A stretch of 60,494 nt of DNA from an uncultured Acetatifactor sp. (GCA_910584435.1 CAJUAP010000002.1:45401-105894); one strand, 5' to 3'. Positions 7,757-17,243 are shown, counted from the first letter of the stretch. The notes: a model not told the origin generated them from the sequence alone. Made by a program: numbers and translations.

Positions 7757-9586
7757 TTGAAAAGGCATTCTTCTTTTTCCACCAGGCAGCTCCTATTTAC
7801 CATAGCATTCCTGCTGACTTTTTCCGGCATGACGCTTTTTCTCTTTTCTTATCAGAGGGATGAAAAGCGTTTTACCAGTATTACCACAGAATTATTCACA
7901 AATGAAATGAAATCAGATACTTTGAATATGCATTATAACCTTGCCGTTCCGGAGGACTTCGGCATATGCAGTTATGAGCCCCTCCTTGCAGGATATGATG
8001 CGGAACGCTCTCTGCACACCCAGGCTCAGATCGAAAACACACTGGCTGCCCTGTATACCTTACATACGGAAAAGCTGTCCGAGACCGATGCCTATTTGTG
8101 GAAGCTTTTAACCCGCTCTCTGGAAAATTCCCTTGCCCTGGGCAATTATTCCTATTATTCCGAACCCCTTTCCCCCTCCTCCGGCGCCCAGGCACAGCTT
8201 CCTATCCTGCTGGCTGAATACACTTTCCGCCGCAGACAGGATGTGGAAGACTATCTGATGCTGCTGGAACAGACCGATGCATATTTTGCTTCCCTGTTGA
8301 CCTATGAACAGGAAAAAGCTGCAGCCGGACTGTCCATGCCCGGTACTTTTCTAAAAGAAGTCCGGGCACAATGTGACACTATTATCACAAAAGAATCCCT
8401 GGAAACAGGAACTCATTTTCTGCAGACCACGTTCCAGGAAAGGCTGCAGCCATTGCTTGAGGACAGAATCATCACATCACAGGAGGCCCAGGACTATATC
8501 TTCCACAACGACAGACTGCTGAAAACGGTACTGCTTCCTGCCTACACAGCCTTGGGTGACGGTATTCTGCTGCTGGAGGATGACAGCATTCTTCCCACAG
8601 GACTTGCCTCTCTGCCGGAAGGGAAATCCTACTACGAGCAGCTTCTCATTGCCGAGACCGGCTCCTACCGCTCCATAGATGAAATTATGAAATTACTGAC
8701 AGAGCAGTTTTCCATGGAATACGACTGCATCAGGGAAATTTTGGCAGCACATCCCGACATACTGCAGAGCTATAATGATGACTTACTGACTGCTTTCCCC
8801 TATCAGGACGCACCGCAAATGCTGCTGGATCTGCAGAAACGGATGGGTGATGATTTTCCTGCCCTGCCGGAAGGCGCCACACAGGTATCCGTCAAAGCCG
8901 TCTCCGCGAACCTGGAAGCATATTGTGCACCTGCCTTTTACCTGACCGCCCCCTTAGATGATACGGATTCCAACACCATATACATTAACCGCCAGAAAAC
9001 ACCTGCCGGTTTGGATTTATACACTACTCTGGCCCATGAAGGCTATCCGGGGCACCTTTACCAGAATGTCTATTACAGCAGAACTGCCTACACCTCCCAT
9101 GAGCGCCCTGTAAGAGAACTGCTCTGGTACGGCGGCTATTTGGAGGGCTGGGCGCTGTATGTAGAATTACTGTCCAATGATTATGCAGCAGCGCTGCTGC
9201 GCGAGCATGGACAGGAAAACGCGGCAGTCATAGCCCAGCTGGAAGGGCATAACCGCAGTCTGCAGATCTGCCTTTATTCCATGTTGGATATTATGATTCA
9301 TTATCAGGGTGCTGCCTATGACCAAATCGCCAAAATATTACAGAACTTCGGCATTACAGACAGTCTTTCGCACCAGTCTATCTATAATTACATAGTCCAG
9401 GAACCCTGTAATTATTTAAAATATTATCTGGGATATCTGGAGATTCTGTCCCTGCAGGAAAATGCCAGAATCTTATGGGGCAATGCTTATACGGATTACC
9501 GTTTCCACTGCTTTTACTTAGACTGTGGGCCATCGGATTTCCTGTCCCTGCAGGAAAGGCTTGCAGCAGCGTCGAATGCGGAATGA
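7757..9586 (+). CDS. DUF885 family protein, membrane-anchored putative metallopeptidase
   Basis: 609 residues on the plus strand, divergent from the pentose operon. A signal anchor occupies residues about 11-30 (LLFTIAFLLTFSGMTLFLF), so most of the protein should face outside. The body matches DUF885, a family with a gluzincin-like zinc motif: HEGYPGH at residues 427-433, followed by a downstream ELLWYGGYLEGWALY segment that would supply the third ligand. The function of the family is not firmly established; peptidase activity is inferred from the motif. The start is TTG at 7757 with AAGGTG five bases upstream. It converges with the nuclease-like gene at 9628 and no terminator is obvious between them. 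Confidence 0.85.
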   Translation: MKRHSSFSTRQLLFTIAFLLTFSGMTLFLFSYQRDEKRFTSITTELFTNEMKSDTLNMHYNLAVPEDFGICSYEPLLAGYDAERSLHTQAQIENTLAALYTLHTEKLSETDAYLWKLLTRSLENSLALGNYSYYSEPLSPSSGAQAQLPILLAEYTFRRRQDVEDYLMLLEQTDAYFASLLTYEQEKAAAGLSMPGTFLKEVRAQCDTIITKESLETGTHFLQTTFQERLQPLLEDRIITSQEAQDYIFHNDRLLKTVLLPAYTALGDGILLLEDDSILPTGLASLPEGKSYYEQLLIAETGSYRSIDEIMKLLTEQFSMEYDCIREILAAHPDILQSYNDDLLTAFPYQDAPQMLLDLQKRMGDDFPALPEGATQVSVKAVSANLEAYCAPAFYLTAPLDDTDSNTIYINRQKTPAGLDLYTTLAHEGYPGHLYQNVYYSRTAYTSHERPVRELLWYGGYLEGWALYVELLSNDYAAALLREHGQENAAVIAQLEGHNRSLQICLYSMLDIMIHYQGAAYDQIAKILQNFGITDSLSHQSIYNYIVQEPCNYLKYYLGYLEILSLQENARILWGNAYTDYRFHCFYLDCGPSDFLSLQERLAAASNAE

Positions 9587-9627
9587 TTCTTTCTGTACTT
9601 CGGGTATTCGCGACAGCCCTGAATGTC

Positions 9628-10065
9628 TTAAGATTCCTGCATTCCTTCCAGATACCCTCTGTCCCACAACAATATCTTAAGCTTCTTCGCTGCTTCCACT
9701 GCGGGGCGGGTAAAATACTGGTTCGTAAGTACCGCCCCCACCATCCTGTCATAATAATCCCTCCCTGCATAGGCTTCCTGAACCGCCTTAACACCTACCG
9801 GAGCCGTGTAGCATTTGCACTGAATCGCATAGGTAACTCCCTCTTTTTCCGCCAGGATGTCAACACCATAATCACCGCTGCCCTTAGTGACCTGCACATC
9901 CTGAAAACCGCATTTTACCAGCAGTTCCGCACAATAATATTCAAACTCATGCCCTTCCATCAGATCAATATCTTCCGGCCTGTTGCGCCTTGCCCGCAAG
10001 AATAATAAAATACTGACCAGAAGCGCTGCCAGTGATATCATTATAATAATCGCAATCGTATCCAT
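9628..10065 (-). CDS. Membrane-anchored Mrr-like restriction endonuclease-fold protein
   Basis: 145 residues. A transmembrane helix at about 4-23 is followed by an Mrr_cat PD-(D/E)XK domain. Catalytic residues are visible: Asp69 in GSGDYGVDIL and Gln82-x-Lys84 in AIQCKCY, with an upstream acidic helix (EFEYYCAELL, residues 40-49). It therefore probably keeps metal-dependent nuclease chemistry. Such small membrane-bound Mrr proteins are widespread in Firmicutes; their role is unclear, with processing of incoming DNA or defence as suggestions. It is a single gene with a weak ribosome site (GGGAAATAT) and no methyltransferase nearby, so it is not a classical restriction system. Confidence 0.82.
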   Translation of the reverse strand: MDTIAIIIMISLAALLVSILLFLRARRNRPEDIDLMEGHEFEYYCAELLVKCGFQDVQVTKGSGDYGVDILAEKEGVTYAIQCKCYTAPVGVKAVQEAYAGRDYYDRMVGAVLTNQYFTRPAVEAAKKLKILLWDRGYLEGMQES

Positions 10066-10471
10066 ATATTTCCCGTTTTTATCTCTCCGCCTTCTGCCGG
10101 CAGCAGTATATTTATTGTCCCTTTATGGCCTTCTGTATTTTCCGTTTTGCCACTTCAAATACAGTGGCTCAATTCTTATTTGTATATCTGATTATAAATT
10201 ATTTTTATGCAACTCGCAATATATATTTATTACCTCATTTTCAATAAGCAAACCGTCCAAAAAGCGAGAAAAATTTCTTGTAAAAGCTGACGGAATCGGT
10301 TATGATTTAATTCTAAAGAAAAGCAACTGAAGAGCTTGTCATCGAAAGAACAATGGCAAACTCTTCTTTATTTTGTTATCAGTTTTATATGCTATATTTA
10401 AATAACCCTTTCCAGACATGCCGCAAAACACTTCAGCACCACAGGCCGGAATTCCTCCTCACCAATCATAT
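10066..10471. other. AT-rich intergenic region without a recognisable gene
   Basis: 406 bases between the Mrr-like gene and the ankyrin gene. Reading frames here are short and lack ribosome sites. The only structure seen is the hairpin at 10329-10366. Confidence 0.6.
10329..10376. terminator. Bidirectional terminator-like hairpin after the ankyrin gene
   Basis: GAAGAG (10329-10334) pairs with CTCTTC (10361-10366). The stem is extended inside by TTG/CAA and CAT/ATG pairs with one mismatch and one wobble, around a 10-nt loop. TTTATTTTG follows on the plus strand. No plus-strand gene ends here, so its likely use is for the ankyrin gene, which ends at 10472 on the minus strand, although the T tract is poorer in that direction. 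Confidence 0.5.
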
Positions 10472-12511
10472 TTACTTTAAATCTGTCATAAGCTCCAGCA
10501 CTGACTCAAACCCTTTTTCCGCAGCTATCTGCGCGGGCGTTACACCGCAGTTGTTGGAATGATTATAATCAGCTCCTTTCTTAATCAGATAACGGGCATT
10601 TTCTTCATCACCGTCTCTCAGCGCATAATGCAGCGCTGTATCCCCCTCATTATCCGCCATATTGATATCAGCCCCGGCCCGAAGCAATTCCTTTGCCATA
10701 GCCTTATCACTACACAGCATCAGGGGTGTAACACCATCATTATCCGCGTGATTCACATCCACACCCCTGTCCAAAAAGATAGAGAAAAGCTCCCTGTCCC
10801 TATATCGCAATAACATAATGGGCGTCTGCCCGTCCTCCCGCGGAATATCCAGGTGTTTCAGCTCCTTCAGAAGTTCTGCTTTCTGCTCTGTCTCCAATTC
10901 CCAGCCATACTTCTTATTTATCAGTACAAAATGAGCGGGGGTCTCACCCTTTAAATTCTTCATAGTATCGTCCGCACCGGCATTCATGAGCAGCTTTACC
11001 ACATCCACATGTCCATTTGCACAGGCCAAATGAAGCGGAGTTAGTCCTGCTTCCCCAGGCTCGTCCTCTGTAAGATTGATATCCACACCTTTCTCTATCA
11101 TTATCTTCAACATACCTGTGTGTCCGTTTTCCGCAGCAAGATGTACAGCCGCCTCTCCTCTGTTATCTGCCTGCTCCATGGATTCTCTGGAGAAAATCTT
11201 CGTTGCTTCCTCATAAAATACAGCCGCACTATGATCTCTTGACTTATCTCGAGATGCCAGAATATTAGCCGGTGTCCGTCCTTTTATCACCGCCTTGTTC
11301 ATATCAACACCCAATTCCATCAATTTCCTCATGACACCCAGCCCATAACTGCTGCGAATGCATTTATCCCGAAGGCAGAACGCCTCACCTCTATAATGAA
11401 GCGGCATGGTAAAGTCGATTCCTGCTTCCTTGCAGATATCCAGCACACGAGCTTTATCGTCAGACATCAGAGCATTGTGCAGAATTTCCTCAACTTCTCC
11501 CAGTTCATCATCATCATCCGGATCAATCTGCCGGATCAGCTTATTGGTCATGTACAGGGCAATGCTCAGGGCATCCTTATCATCTCGCCCCACATCACAG
11601 AAGGTGCTGCTTGTGATCTGGCTCAGGGGAAACAGCTCCATCTCAGGAACGGGGTCTGCCCCATGATCTATGAGGGCAAGATACATAGCTTGATTTCTAT
11701 AGTCAACGGCATGCGCAACGGGTGTTACACCACTTTTATTCGCTGTATGAACCATTTCAGGGCATCGTTTCATCAGCTCAAGCGCCGCCGTTTTATGGCC
11801 GTTCAGCCTGGCCATCATCAGCAGTGTATTGCCATCCTCATCCACATAATCCGTGCTGGCACCTTTTTCCAGCAATATCTCCGTCAGCGGCCATGTGTAG
11901 CCGGAACTGTAGCTGGTAGACAGCAAGTGCTCCAACGGTGTAAGCCCGGAATTATTCTTCTTATTAACATCACAGGTCAACAGGCGGGCAATCTCTCCCC
12001 TTTGTTCCACGCTATTCTCCAGACAGGTAAAATCAATTGCCAGCATCTCATCCTGAAACCTGGGATAGACCAGAAAATGATATGCATTCATGCCCCTTTC
12101 ATCGCAGAGAAAGTCCTTTGCCCCATGATCCAGCAACAGCCTGGCCATGGCAAGATTCCCACGCTCGCAGGCCAGCAGGAACGGCGTAAGGCCATGCCCA
12201 TTATGATCCGGAATATCCACATCTTCCCCTTCTACCCTTCCATCACAGAGCATTTTCTCCACCAAACCATAAAAATTATGCCATACCAAAAGATGAAACA
12301 ATGTAAGCCCCACCCTGCCCACAGGAGCAAGCAGCTCTTCTCTTCCGCATTCTGCCAGACAAGCCTCTGCCCCCTGTATAATCTCATCCTCTAAGATGTC
12401 ATACACATAAATACAATTTTCATCATCCACCTGCCACCAGGGAATGAATCTGTTCTGGTTACACTGTTCACTGGATGCCACCAACAGCTCCGTCAGCTCT
12501 TTTCTGTCCAT
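10472..12511 (-). CDS. Long ankyrin-repeat protein
   Basis: 679 residues from the ATG at 12511, which follows AAGGAGG; the GTG at 12526 lies upstream of that site and is not favoured. A short N-terminal segment is followed by ankyrin repeats to the C-terminus, recognised by recurring G-x-TPL-hLA, GADIN-x-x-D and ARLLLDHGA blocks, roughly 13-15 units. No signal peptide or transmembrane helix is seen, so it is probably a cytosolic protein-binding scaffold. The repeats give no enzymatic activity and no target can be named. It stands alone in its operon, with a terminator-like hairpin downstream. Confidence 0.9.
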   Translation of the reverse strand: MDRKELTELLVASSEQCNQNRFIPWWQVDDENCIYVYDILEDEIIQGAEACLAECGREELLAPVGRVGLTLFHLLVWHNFYGLVEKMLCDGRVEGEDVDIPDHNGHGLTPFLLACERGNLAMARLLLDHGAKDFLCDERGMNAYHFLVYPRFQDEMLAIDFTCLENSVEQRGEIARLLTCDVNKKNNSGLTPLEHLLSTSYSSGYTWPLTEILLEKGASTDYVDEDGNTLLMMARLNGHKTAALELMKRCPEMVHTANKSGVTPVAHAVDYRNQAMYLALIDHGADPVPEMELFPLSQITSSTFCDVGRDDKDALSIALYMTNKLIRQIDPDDDDELGEVEEILHNALMSDDKARVLDICKEAGIDFTMPLHYRGEAFCLRDKCIRSSYGLGVMRKLMELGVDMNKAVIKGRTPANILASRDKSRDHSAAVFYEEATKIFSRESMEQADNRGEAAVHLAAENGHTGMLKIMIEKGVDINLTEDEPGEAGLTPLHLACANGHVDVVKLLMNAGADDTMKNLKGETPAHFVLINKKYGWELETEQKAELLKELKHLDIPREDGQTPIMLLRYRDRELFSIFLDRGVDVNHADNDGVTPLMLCSDKAMAKELLRAGADINMADNEGDTALHYALRDGDEENARYLIKKGADYNHSNNCGVTPAQIAAEKGFESVLELMTDLK

Positions 12512-12856
12512 AACTGCCTCCTTCACATTACAAACATCAACTCAATTTCTTTTTCATTATTCATTTCACATTACCCTTTATTATAATTCCGCCCCCATCT
12601 TCCCTGTGTCATGAATCCGCAGACACATGCCCCAATGGATACAAATTACTTACTCATTTTAACATCATTTCTATGGCATGTAAACACTTCATACTGCACT
12701 TCATCTTGTCGGCCCGGCTGACACAAACAATACATGAACCGGCGCAAAACCCTCTCTTCAGGGAAACACACCAGCGCATATGGAATCAGAAATTGGCACA
12801 ATAAATTTCTGTGTTGACATTTTACCGTATTTACAACAGGAGGATAATTTTCTATA
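12512..12856. other. Divergent intergenic region with a dispersed repeat copy
   Basis: 345 bases between the ankyrin gene and the plus-strand mgtC-like gene. It holds the degenerate copy A of the ACAAACAAT repeat (about 12692-12760) and a TTGACA hexamer at 12814-12819 with no matching -10 at normal spacing. No small gene is supported. Confidence 0.6.
12692..12760. repeat. Dispersed repeat family 1, copy A (degenerate)
   Basis: The core ACACAAACAATACATGAACC (12721-12740) matches copy C at 48591, and the flanking CTTCATCTTGTCGGCC resembles the left part of copies B and D. The left hairpin is reduced to GTCGGCCCGGCTGAC. Confidence 0.65.
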
Positions 12857-13576
12857 ATGAAATGGAAGACTACAGAAATTGATGAGGATGCTTATATGCT
12901 TACACTTTCATTTTCAAATTGGACATGGTATCATATTATTATCAGAATGATTCTGTCACTTATCATCGGCCTGGTCATCGGGATTGACAGAGGCGCAAAA
13001 CGGCGCGGCGGCGGTGCAAGAACTACAATTACCGTATGTCTTGGCGCTACAATGGTTATGCTTCTGGAACAATACCTTGAAGCTCTTTACCCAGGGCGGC
13101 TTGATATTTCAAGGATTGCAGCACAGGTCATCAGCGGTGTGGGATTTCTGGGCGCAGGTTCAATTCTTGTATCCGGCCATCAAATCAAAGGGCTGACTTC
13201 CGCTGCAAGCATCTGGACTTGTGCCTGTATAGGGCTTGCCGCAGGTATCGGATTTATTGACGGTGCGGTATTATTAACCATTCTCTGGCTTACAGGCGTA
13301 CATCTTGTTCCATTCATAGAAAATAAAGTATACAGACATTCAAGGTACATGACCTTATACATTGAAGCCGCAACCGGCGGTGAGATTATGCTTATCTCCC
13401 ATAAACTGAAACAGGATAAATGTTTTATTGATACCTTTGTAGTAGATAAGCCAAAAGCAAAAGGACAATATTTTCAGATTATGACAACCTTCAAACTTCC
13501 AAGGGGCACCAACAAGGAAGCTTACCTGCACACTCTGGAAGAAATAGAAGGCATTGGTGCCGTGAATGAATTATAG
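12857..13576 (+). CDS. MgtC/SapB family membrane protein
   Basis: 239 residues. The N-terminal about 160 residues form the MgtC transmembrane domain: LSLIIGLVIGIDRGAKRR, then GARTTITVCLGATMVMLLEQ, GVGFLGAGSILV and GLTSAASIWTCACIGLAAGIG, all hallmark segments. A cytoplasmic C-terminal part of about 80 residues follows. Family members affect growth in low magnesium and F1Fo-ATPase activity in some pathogens, but most MgtC-like proteins of commensals have no tested role. AGGAGG lies 13 bases before the ATG, rather far. No magnesium riboswitch was recognised upstream. The gene ends just before a long palindrome. Confidence 0.9.
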   Translation: MKWKTTEIDEDAYMLTLSFSNWTWYHIIIRMILSLIIGLVIGIDRGAKRRGGGARTTITVCLGATMVMLLEQYLEALYPGRLDISRIAAQVISGVGFLGAGSILVSGHQIKGLTSAASIWTCACIGLAAGIGFIDGAVLLTILWLTGVHLVPFIENKVYRHSRYMTLYIEAATGGEIMLISHKLKQDKCFIDTFVVDKPKAKGQYFQIMTTFKLPRGTNKEAYLHTLEEIEGIGAVNEL

Positions 13577-13659
13577 TACACACTAATTTCTTACACAGAC
13601 AATTTCCTGCCGGAACGCAAGAATCCTGTGTAAAATGTTATGAAATCTAAGAAATTCTT

Positions 13660-13694
13660 GTAACAGTTCAGGCAGGGGCTGTCCGAACTGTTAC
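13660..13694. repeat. Long palindrome of dispersed family 2, between convergent genes
   Basis: GTAACAGTTC (13660-13669) and GAACTGTTAC (13685-13694) form a perfect 10-bp stem, extended inside with one mismatch and a wobble. It lies four bases from the stop of the CmpB-type gene. There is no T run on either side, so it is not a standard terminator. Its arm resembles CAGTTCAGACAG elements at 14511, 41159 and 43244. Confidence 0.8.
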
Positions 13695-13697
13695 GGA

Positions 13698-14264
13698 TTA
13701 TCTGTGAGACTTGAATATGACAACTGCATCCCCTTCTTCTCTCCTGTAACGCAATGCCTTAAATATGGATGCAGCAGTATCTATCACCAGCACCAGCGCA
13801 GTAACTGCCACCACCGCCATGCCGATCTGTGCAGGAATCTGATGTATTGTTCCCTCCACTACCGGCTGAACAAACCCAAGGGAAAGTACTGCCCCAAAGC
13901 CAAAGAGCAGTGCGTTTCTCAGGCAGACTCTCCCCTGAAAGTTAAAGCGCACATGGGAGTAATCCCACCATCTGGCATTGAACAGCTTCTCCAGCAGCCA
14001 CCCGATAATATATTCCACCGCCGTACAGAAAACCACGCCTCCGATAAAAATAGCCAGATAGGATTTTTTCGCATCTCCAAGCAGTATACATAAAGCCGGC
14101 ATTCCGATTCCATAGAGCGGACAGAGGGGTACATGCAGAAATCCTCTGTTTTGAAACTCCCCTGCCTCAATCTTCATATCAATGACTTCCACCAGCCATC
14201 CTGCCACCCCCCAAAAAAGGAATTGCAAAAACAACTCATATAAATTATAACCACCTATCAACAT
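13698..14264 (-). CDS. Putative ABC-transporter type IV (CmpB-like, PF06541) membrane protein
   Basis: 188 residues with about five hydrophobic helices. Hallmarks of the family are LFWGVAGWLVEV at the start and the conserved RGFLHVPLCPLYGIGMPAL segment, plus VEYIIGWLLEKLFNARWWDYS. The family is annotated as a putative ABC transporter permease, but no ATPase partner is adjacent and function is unproven. The ATG at 14264 is chosen because GAGGGA lies before it; a GTG at 14279 overlaps that site. It is transcribed convergently with the mgtC-like gene. Confidence 0.8.
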   Translation of the reverse strand: MLIGGYNLYELFLQFLFWGVAGWLVEVIDMKIEAGEFQNRGFLHVPLCPLYGIGMPALCILLGDAKKSYLAIFIGGVVFCTAVEYIIGWLLEKLFNARWWDYSHVRFNFQGRVCLRNALLFGFGAVLSLGFVQPVVEGTIHQIPAQIGMAVVAVTALVLVIDTAASIFKALRYRREEGDAVVIFKSHR

Positions 14265-14439
14265 TTTCTCTTCCCTCACTTAACGTCCTTAGTTTCCCGC
14301 ACAATTCCAACTAAACTTTTACAACAATATTCCTTATCATTTTAGAACGCTGCAATCAAAATGTCAAGCTGTCTGGAATGAATAAAATTGTTTTAGGCTA
14401 ATCTCAAAAACGGCGATTTCGAGCACAACTGTCTCGGGA

Positions 14440-14464
14440 TTTTCATGCAGAATACGCATGAAAA
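14440..14464. terminator. Terminator-like hairpin after the feo operon
   Basis: TTTTCATGC (14440-14448) and GCATGAAAA (14456-14464) form a perfect 9-bp stem with a 7-nt loop. It lies downstream of the FeoB-associated gene on the minus strand. The T residues are inside the stem. Confidence 0.5.
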
Positions 14465-14498
14465 CGCCTCGCGATAATGACGAGTGGACGGTAACCAG

Positions 14499-14522
14499 CT
14501 GTTCATTGACCTGTCTGAACTG
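14499..14522 (-). repeat. Dispersed family 2 element
   Basis: CAGTTCAGACAG is present on the minus strand (14522-14511), followed by a short spacer and TGAACAG, which gives an imperfect inverted repeat just downstream of the FeoB-associated gene. Confidence 0.6.
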
Positions 14523-14535
14523 CCATCCTATCAAT

Positions 14536-14751
14536 TCAAACAGAACGTGTCACTTCCATTTGTGAATGCGGGGCGCAGGAACCCTTTCCGGCACATAAGC
14601 TGCCTGCAGGACACCCCGCGCACCCACAGCCGCAGGAAGATTTTCCCTTTTTCTTATCCCGCACCATGCCGACAACGACAGCCCCTGCCGCCATCATCAG
14701 AATGACACTGATAATGATTGTTGCCATATTTTCCATCATCCATGTAAACAT
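14536..14751 (-). CDS. FeoB-associated Cys-rich membrane protein
   Basis: 71 residues. One transmembrane helix (about 9-30) is followed by a basic stretch and a Cys-rich tail (SCGCGCAGCPAGSLC and a later Cys), the pattern of the FeoB_associated family (PF12669). It is probably a small partner of the ferrous iron transporter; the Cys cluster may handle iron or form a metal site, which is inference. AGGAGGAG lies four bases before the ATG at 14751. It is the last gene of the feo operon, 33 bp after feoB. Confidence 0.9.
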   Translation of the reverse strand: MFTWMMENMATIIISVILMMAAGAVVVGMVRDKKKGKSSCGCGCAGCPAGSLCAGKGSCAPHSQMEVTRSV

Positions 14752-14777
14752 TGAACTCCTCCTGTTCTTAATCCATA

Positions 14778-14868
14778 CTTCCCGTCATGCCGCCCCAAAA
14801 TGCGGGTGCCGCCACCTTTCAGCGGCACAAACAATCAATGAGAAGAATGCCCGCATTTGGCAATCTTC
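14778..14868 (-). repeat. Dispersed repeat family 1, copy B, overlapping the feoB 3' end
   Basis: The plus-strand text starts CTTCCCGTCATGCCG (14778-14792) and holds the core CGGCACAAACAAT (14823-14835), then a GAAGA-TCTTC inverted repeat. The feoB stop (14785-14787) lies inside it, so about the last 27 FeoB residues are encoded by the repeat. Confidence 0.75.
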
Positions 14869-17160
14869 AACTTCGCATCTACAGTCAGCTTCCTTGCTTC
14901 CTGATACGGCCTGAAAAGCATATAGAGCATAAGCAAATCCGCACTGATAGCCTATTGCAAACCACGTCCATTTTGCATTGTTCATCTCCCGTTTTATGGC
15001 ACCGATTGCCGCAAAGCATGGCGCACACAGAAGGTTGAATACAAGGAAGGAATATCCTGCAGCCGTGCTGAAATTTGCCCCAATCTCAGGCCATCCGCCG
15101 GGATATAGGATACCCATTGTGCCCACAATATTCTCCTTTGCCACCAGACCGGTAATGGACGCCACTGCCGCCTGCCAGTTTCCCCAGCCAAGAGGGAGGA
15201 AAATCCATGCAATTGCGCCGCCCAATGCTGCAAGGAGCGACTGATCCATCTCTTCTTCGGCAAGCATCCGGAATCCTTCCGAAGTAAATCCAAAGTACGT
15301 CATAAACCAGATAGCAATGGTTGAGAGCAGGATAATCGTACCTGCCTTCTTAATAAAAGACCATCCCCGTTCCCACATAGAGCGCAGCACATTCCCCACC
15401 GTAGGCATGTGATAGGCAGGAAGCTCCATGACGAAGGGCGCCGGATCGCCGGAGAACATTTTAGTCTTCTTTAACATGATACCGGAAACAATAATTGCCG
15501 CCATTCCGACAAAATATGCACTTGTTGCCACCCATGCCGAACCTCCGAAAACTGCGCCTGCAACCATGGAGATAAACGGAACCTTGGCCCCACATGGAAT
15601 AAATGTAGTCGTCATAATCGTCATTCTGCGGTCACGCTCATTCTCAATGGTTCTCGATGCCATGATACCCGGAATACCGCAGCCGGTTCCGATGAGCATT
15701 GGAATAAAGGACTTGCCGGACAATCCGAACTTACGGAAGACACGGTCAAGTACAAAAGCAATCCGCGCCATATAACCGCATGCCTCAAGAAAGGCCAGCA
15801 GCAGAAACAATACCAGCATCTGCGGCACAAATCCCAAGACTGCACCCACACCGGCTACAATACCATCATTTATCAATCCGGCAAGCCAGTCTGCAGCACC
15901 TGCAGCCTCTAATCCGCTTCCTGCGAGCACAGGAATACCGGGAACCCATATGCCATAGGACGCCGGATCAGGTTCCTCACCATATTTTTCCAGAATTGCC
16001 AGCGCCGCCTCATAATCTCCAAGTGTCGCTGTCAGGGATATCACCTCCAGGGTCTCCTCATCCGCTGCCTCATATGAGAAATCTCCTGCCGGAGCCGCAC
16101 CGTTTTCTTCCACATAAGCGTCATAACCGCCCACAATCAGCGCCGCATCACCATATTCGGATGCCGCATCCTCATACGCGGATGCACCGATTCCAAACAG
16201 ATGAAAACCATCGCCAAACAATCCGTCATTCGCCCAGTCCGTGGCAGCGGCACCCACTGTCACCATTGATAAATAATATACAAGGAACATGATGGCAGCA
16301 AAAATCGGCAGCCCTAAAAATCGATTCGTGACAATTCTGTCAATTTTATCGGAATTTGTCAGTTTCCCGGCGGATTTTTTCTTCAGACACCCTTTGATGA
16401 TACCTGAAATATACAGATACCGCTCATTGGTAATGATGGATTCCGCATCATCATCCATTTCCTCTTCGGCTGCCCTGATGTCCGTTTCAATATGGGCGAG
16501 AATGGACGCATCCAGCTTCATCTGCTCCTGCACTTTATCATCTCTCTCAAACAGCTTGACGGCATACCACCTCTGCTGCTCCTCCGGCATATTGTGTACC
16601 GCCGCTTCCTTGATATGAGCAAGCGCATGTTCCACTGTCCCTGAAAACGTATGCATAGGAACCGTCTTCCCGCTCTTTGCCGCGTCAATTGCCGCCTCCG
16701 CCGCCTCCGTGATACCGCTTCCCTTCAGGGCAGAAATCTCAACCACCTTGCAGCCCAACGCCCTGGACAGCTCCGCCGTATTGATTTCATCGCCGTTTTT
16801 CTCCACCACATCCATCATGTTGACGGCGGCAACCACAGGAATGCCAAGTTCCGTAAGCTGGGTGGTCAGGTAAAGGTTTCTCTCCAGGTTGGTGCCGTCA
16901 ATGACATTTATAACAGCATCCGGCCGTTCGCTGATGAGATAATTCCTTGCCACCACTTCCTCCAATGTATAAGGGGAAAGGGAATAAATACCGGGAAGAT
17001 CAGTGATAATGACACCATCATGCTTCTTCAGCTTTCCTTCCTTCTTCTCTACCGTAACCCCCGGCCAGTTTCCAACGAACTGATTTGAGCCGGTCAAAGC
17101 ATTGAACAACGTGGTCTTTCCACAGTTAGGATTACCCACAAGGGCAATTCGCACATCCAT
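14785..17160 (-). CDS. feoB: Ferrous iron transporter B
   Basis: 791 residues. The cytoplasmic N-terminal G domain shows GNPNCGKTT (G1), VEKKEG, DLPGIYSLSPYTLEE (G3) and NMMD (G4), followed by a helical GDI-like region. The membrane domain has two Gate segments with the conserved GCGIPGIMASRTI and FIPCGAKVPF motifs. An insertion of about 100 residues after the first membrane helix (about 310-400) is acidic and probably extracellular. The end is atypical: after YQCGFAYALYAF comes a Cys-rich tail, and about the last 27 residues come from a dispersed repeat. It acts with FeoA and the small Cys-rich protein in anaerobic Fe2+ uptake. No DtxR/Fur box was identified. Confidence 0.96.
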   Translation of the reverse strand: MDVRIALVGNPNCGKTTLFNALTGSNQFVGNWPGVTVEKKEGKLKKHDGVIITDLPGIYSLSPYTLEEVVARNYLISERPDAVINVIDGTNLERNLYLTTQLTELGIPVVAAVNMMDVVEKNGDEINTAELSRALGCKVVEISALKGSGITEAAEAAIDAAKSGKTVPMHTFSGTVEHALAHIKEAAVHNMPEEQQRWYAVKLFERDDKVQEQMKLDASILAHIETDIRAAEEEMDDDAESIITNERYLYISGIIKGCLKKKSAGKLTNSDKIDRIVTNRFLGLPIFAAIMFLVYYLSMVTVGAAATDWANDGLFGDGFHLFGIGASAYEDAASEYGDAALIVGGYDAYVEENGAAPAGDFSYEAADEETLEVISLTATLGDYEAALAILEKYGEEPDPASYGIWVPGIPVLAGSGLEAAGAADWLAGLINDGIVAGVGAVLGFVPQMLVLFLLLAFLEACGYMARIAFVLDRVFRKFGLSGKSFIPMLIGTGCGIPGIMASRTIENERDRRMTIMTTTFIPCGAKVPFISMVAGAVFGGSAWVATSAYFVGMAAIIVSGIMLKKTKMFSGDPAPFVMELPAYHMPTVGNVLRSMWERGWSFIKKAGTIILLSTIAIWFMTYFGFTSEGFRMLAEEEMDQSLLAALGGAIAWIFLPLGWGNWQAAVASITGLVAKENIVGTMGILYPGGWPEIGANFSTAAGYSFLVFNLLCAPCFAAIGAIKREMNNAKWTWFAIGYQCGFAYALYAFQAVSGSKEADCRCEVEDCQMRAFFSLIVCAAERWRHPHFGAA

Positions 17161-17243
17161 AGTTCTTCCTCGCTTTTTTATTAGTTGCGTCTAACCTCTG
17201 TCCTGAAAATAAAGGGGACTGCTCCCCCTGAATCGGTGCAAGT

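Noticed and set aside
12512..12856. Magnesium riboswitch before the mgtC-like gene
   Set aside because: No M-box or ykkC-type conserved blocks seen; region holds a dispersed repeat instead.
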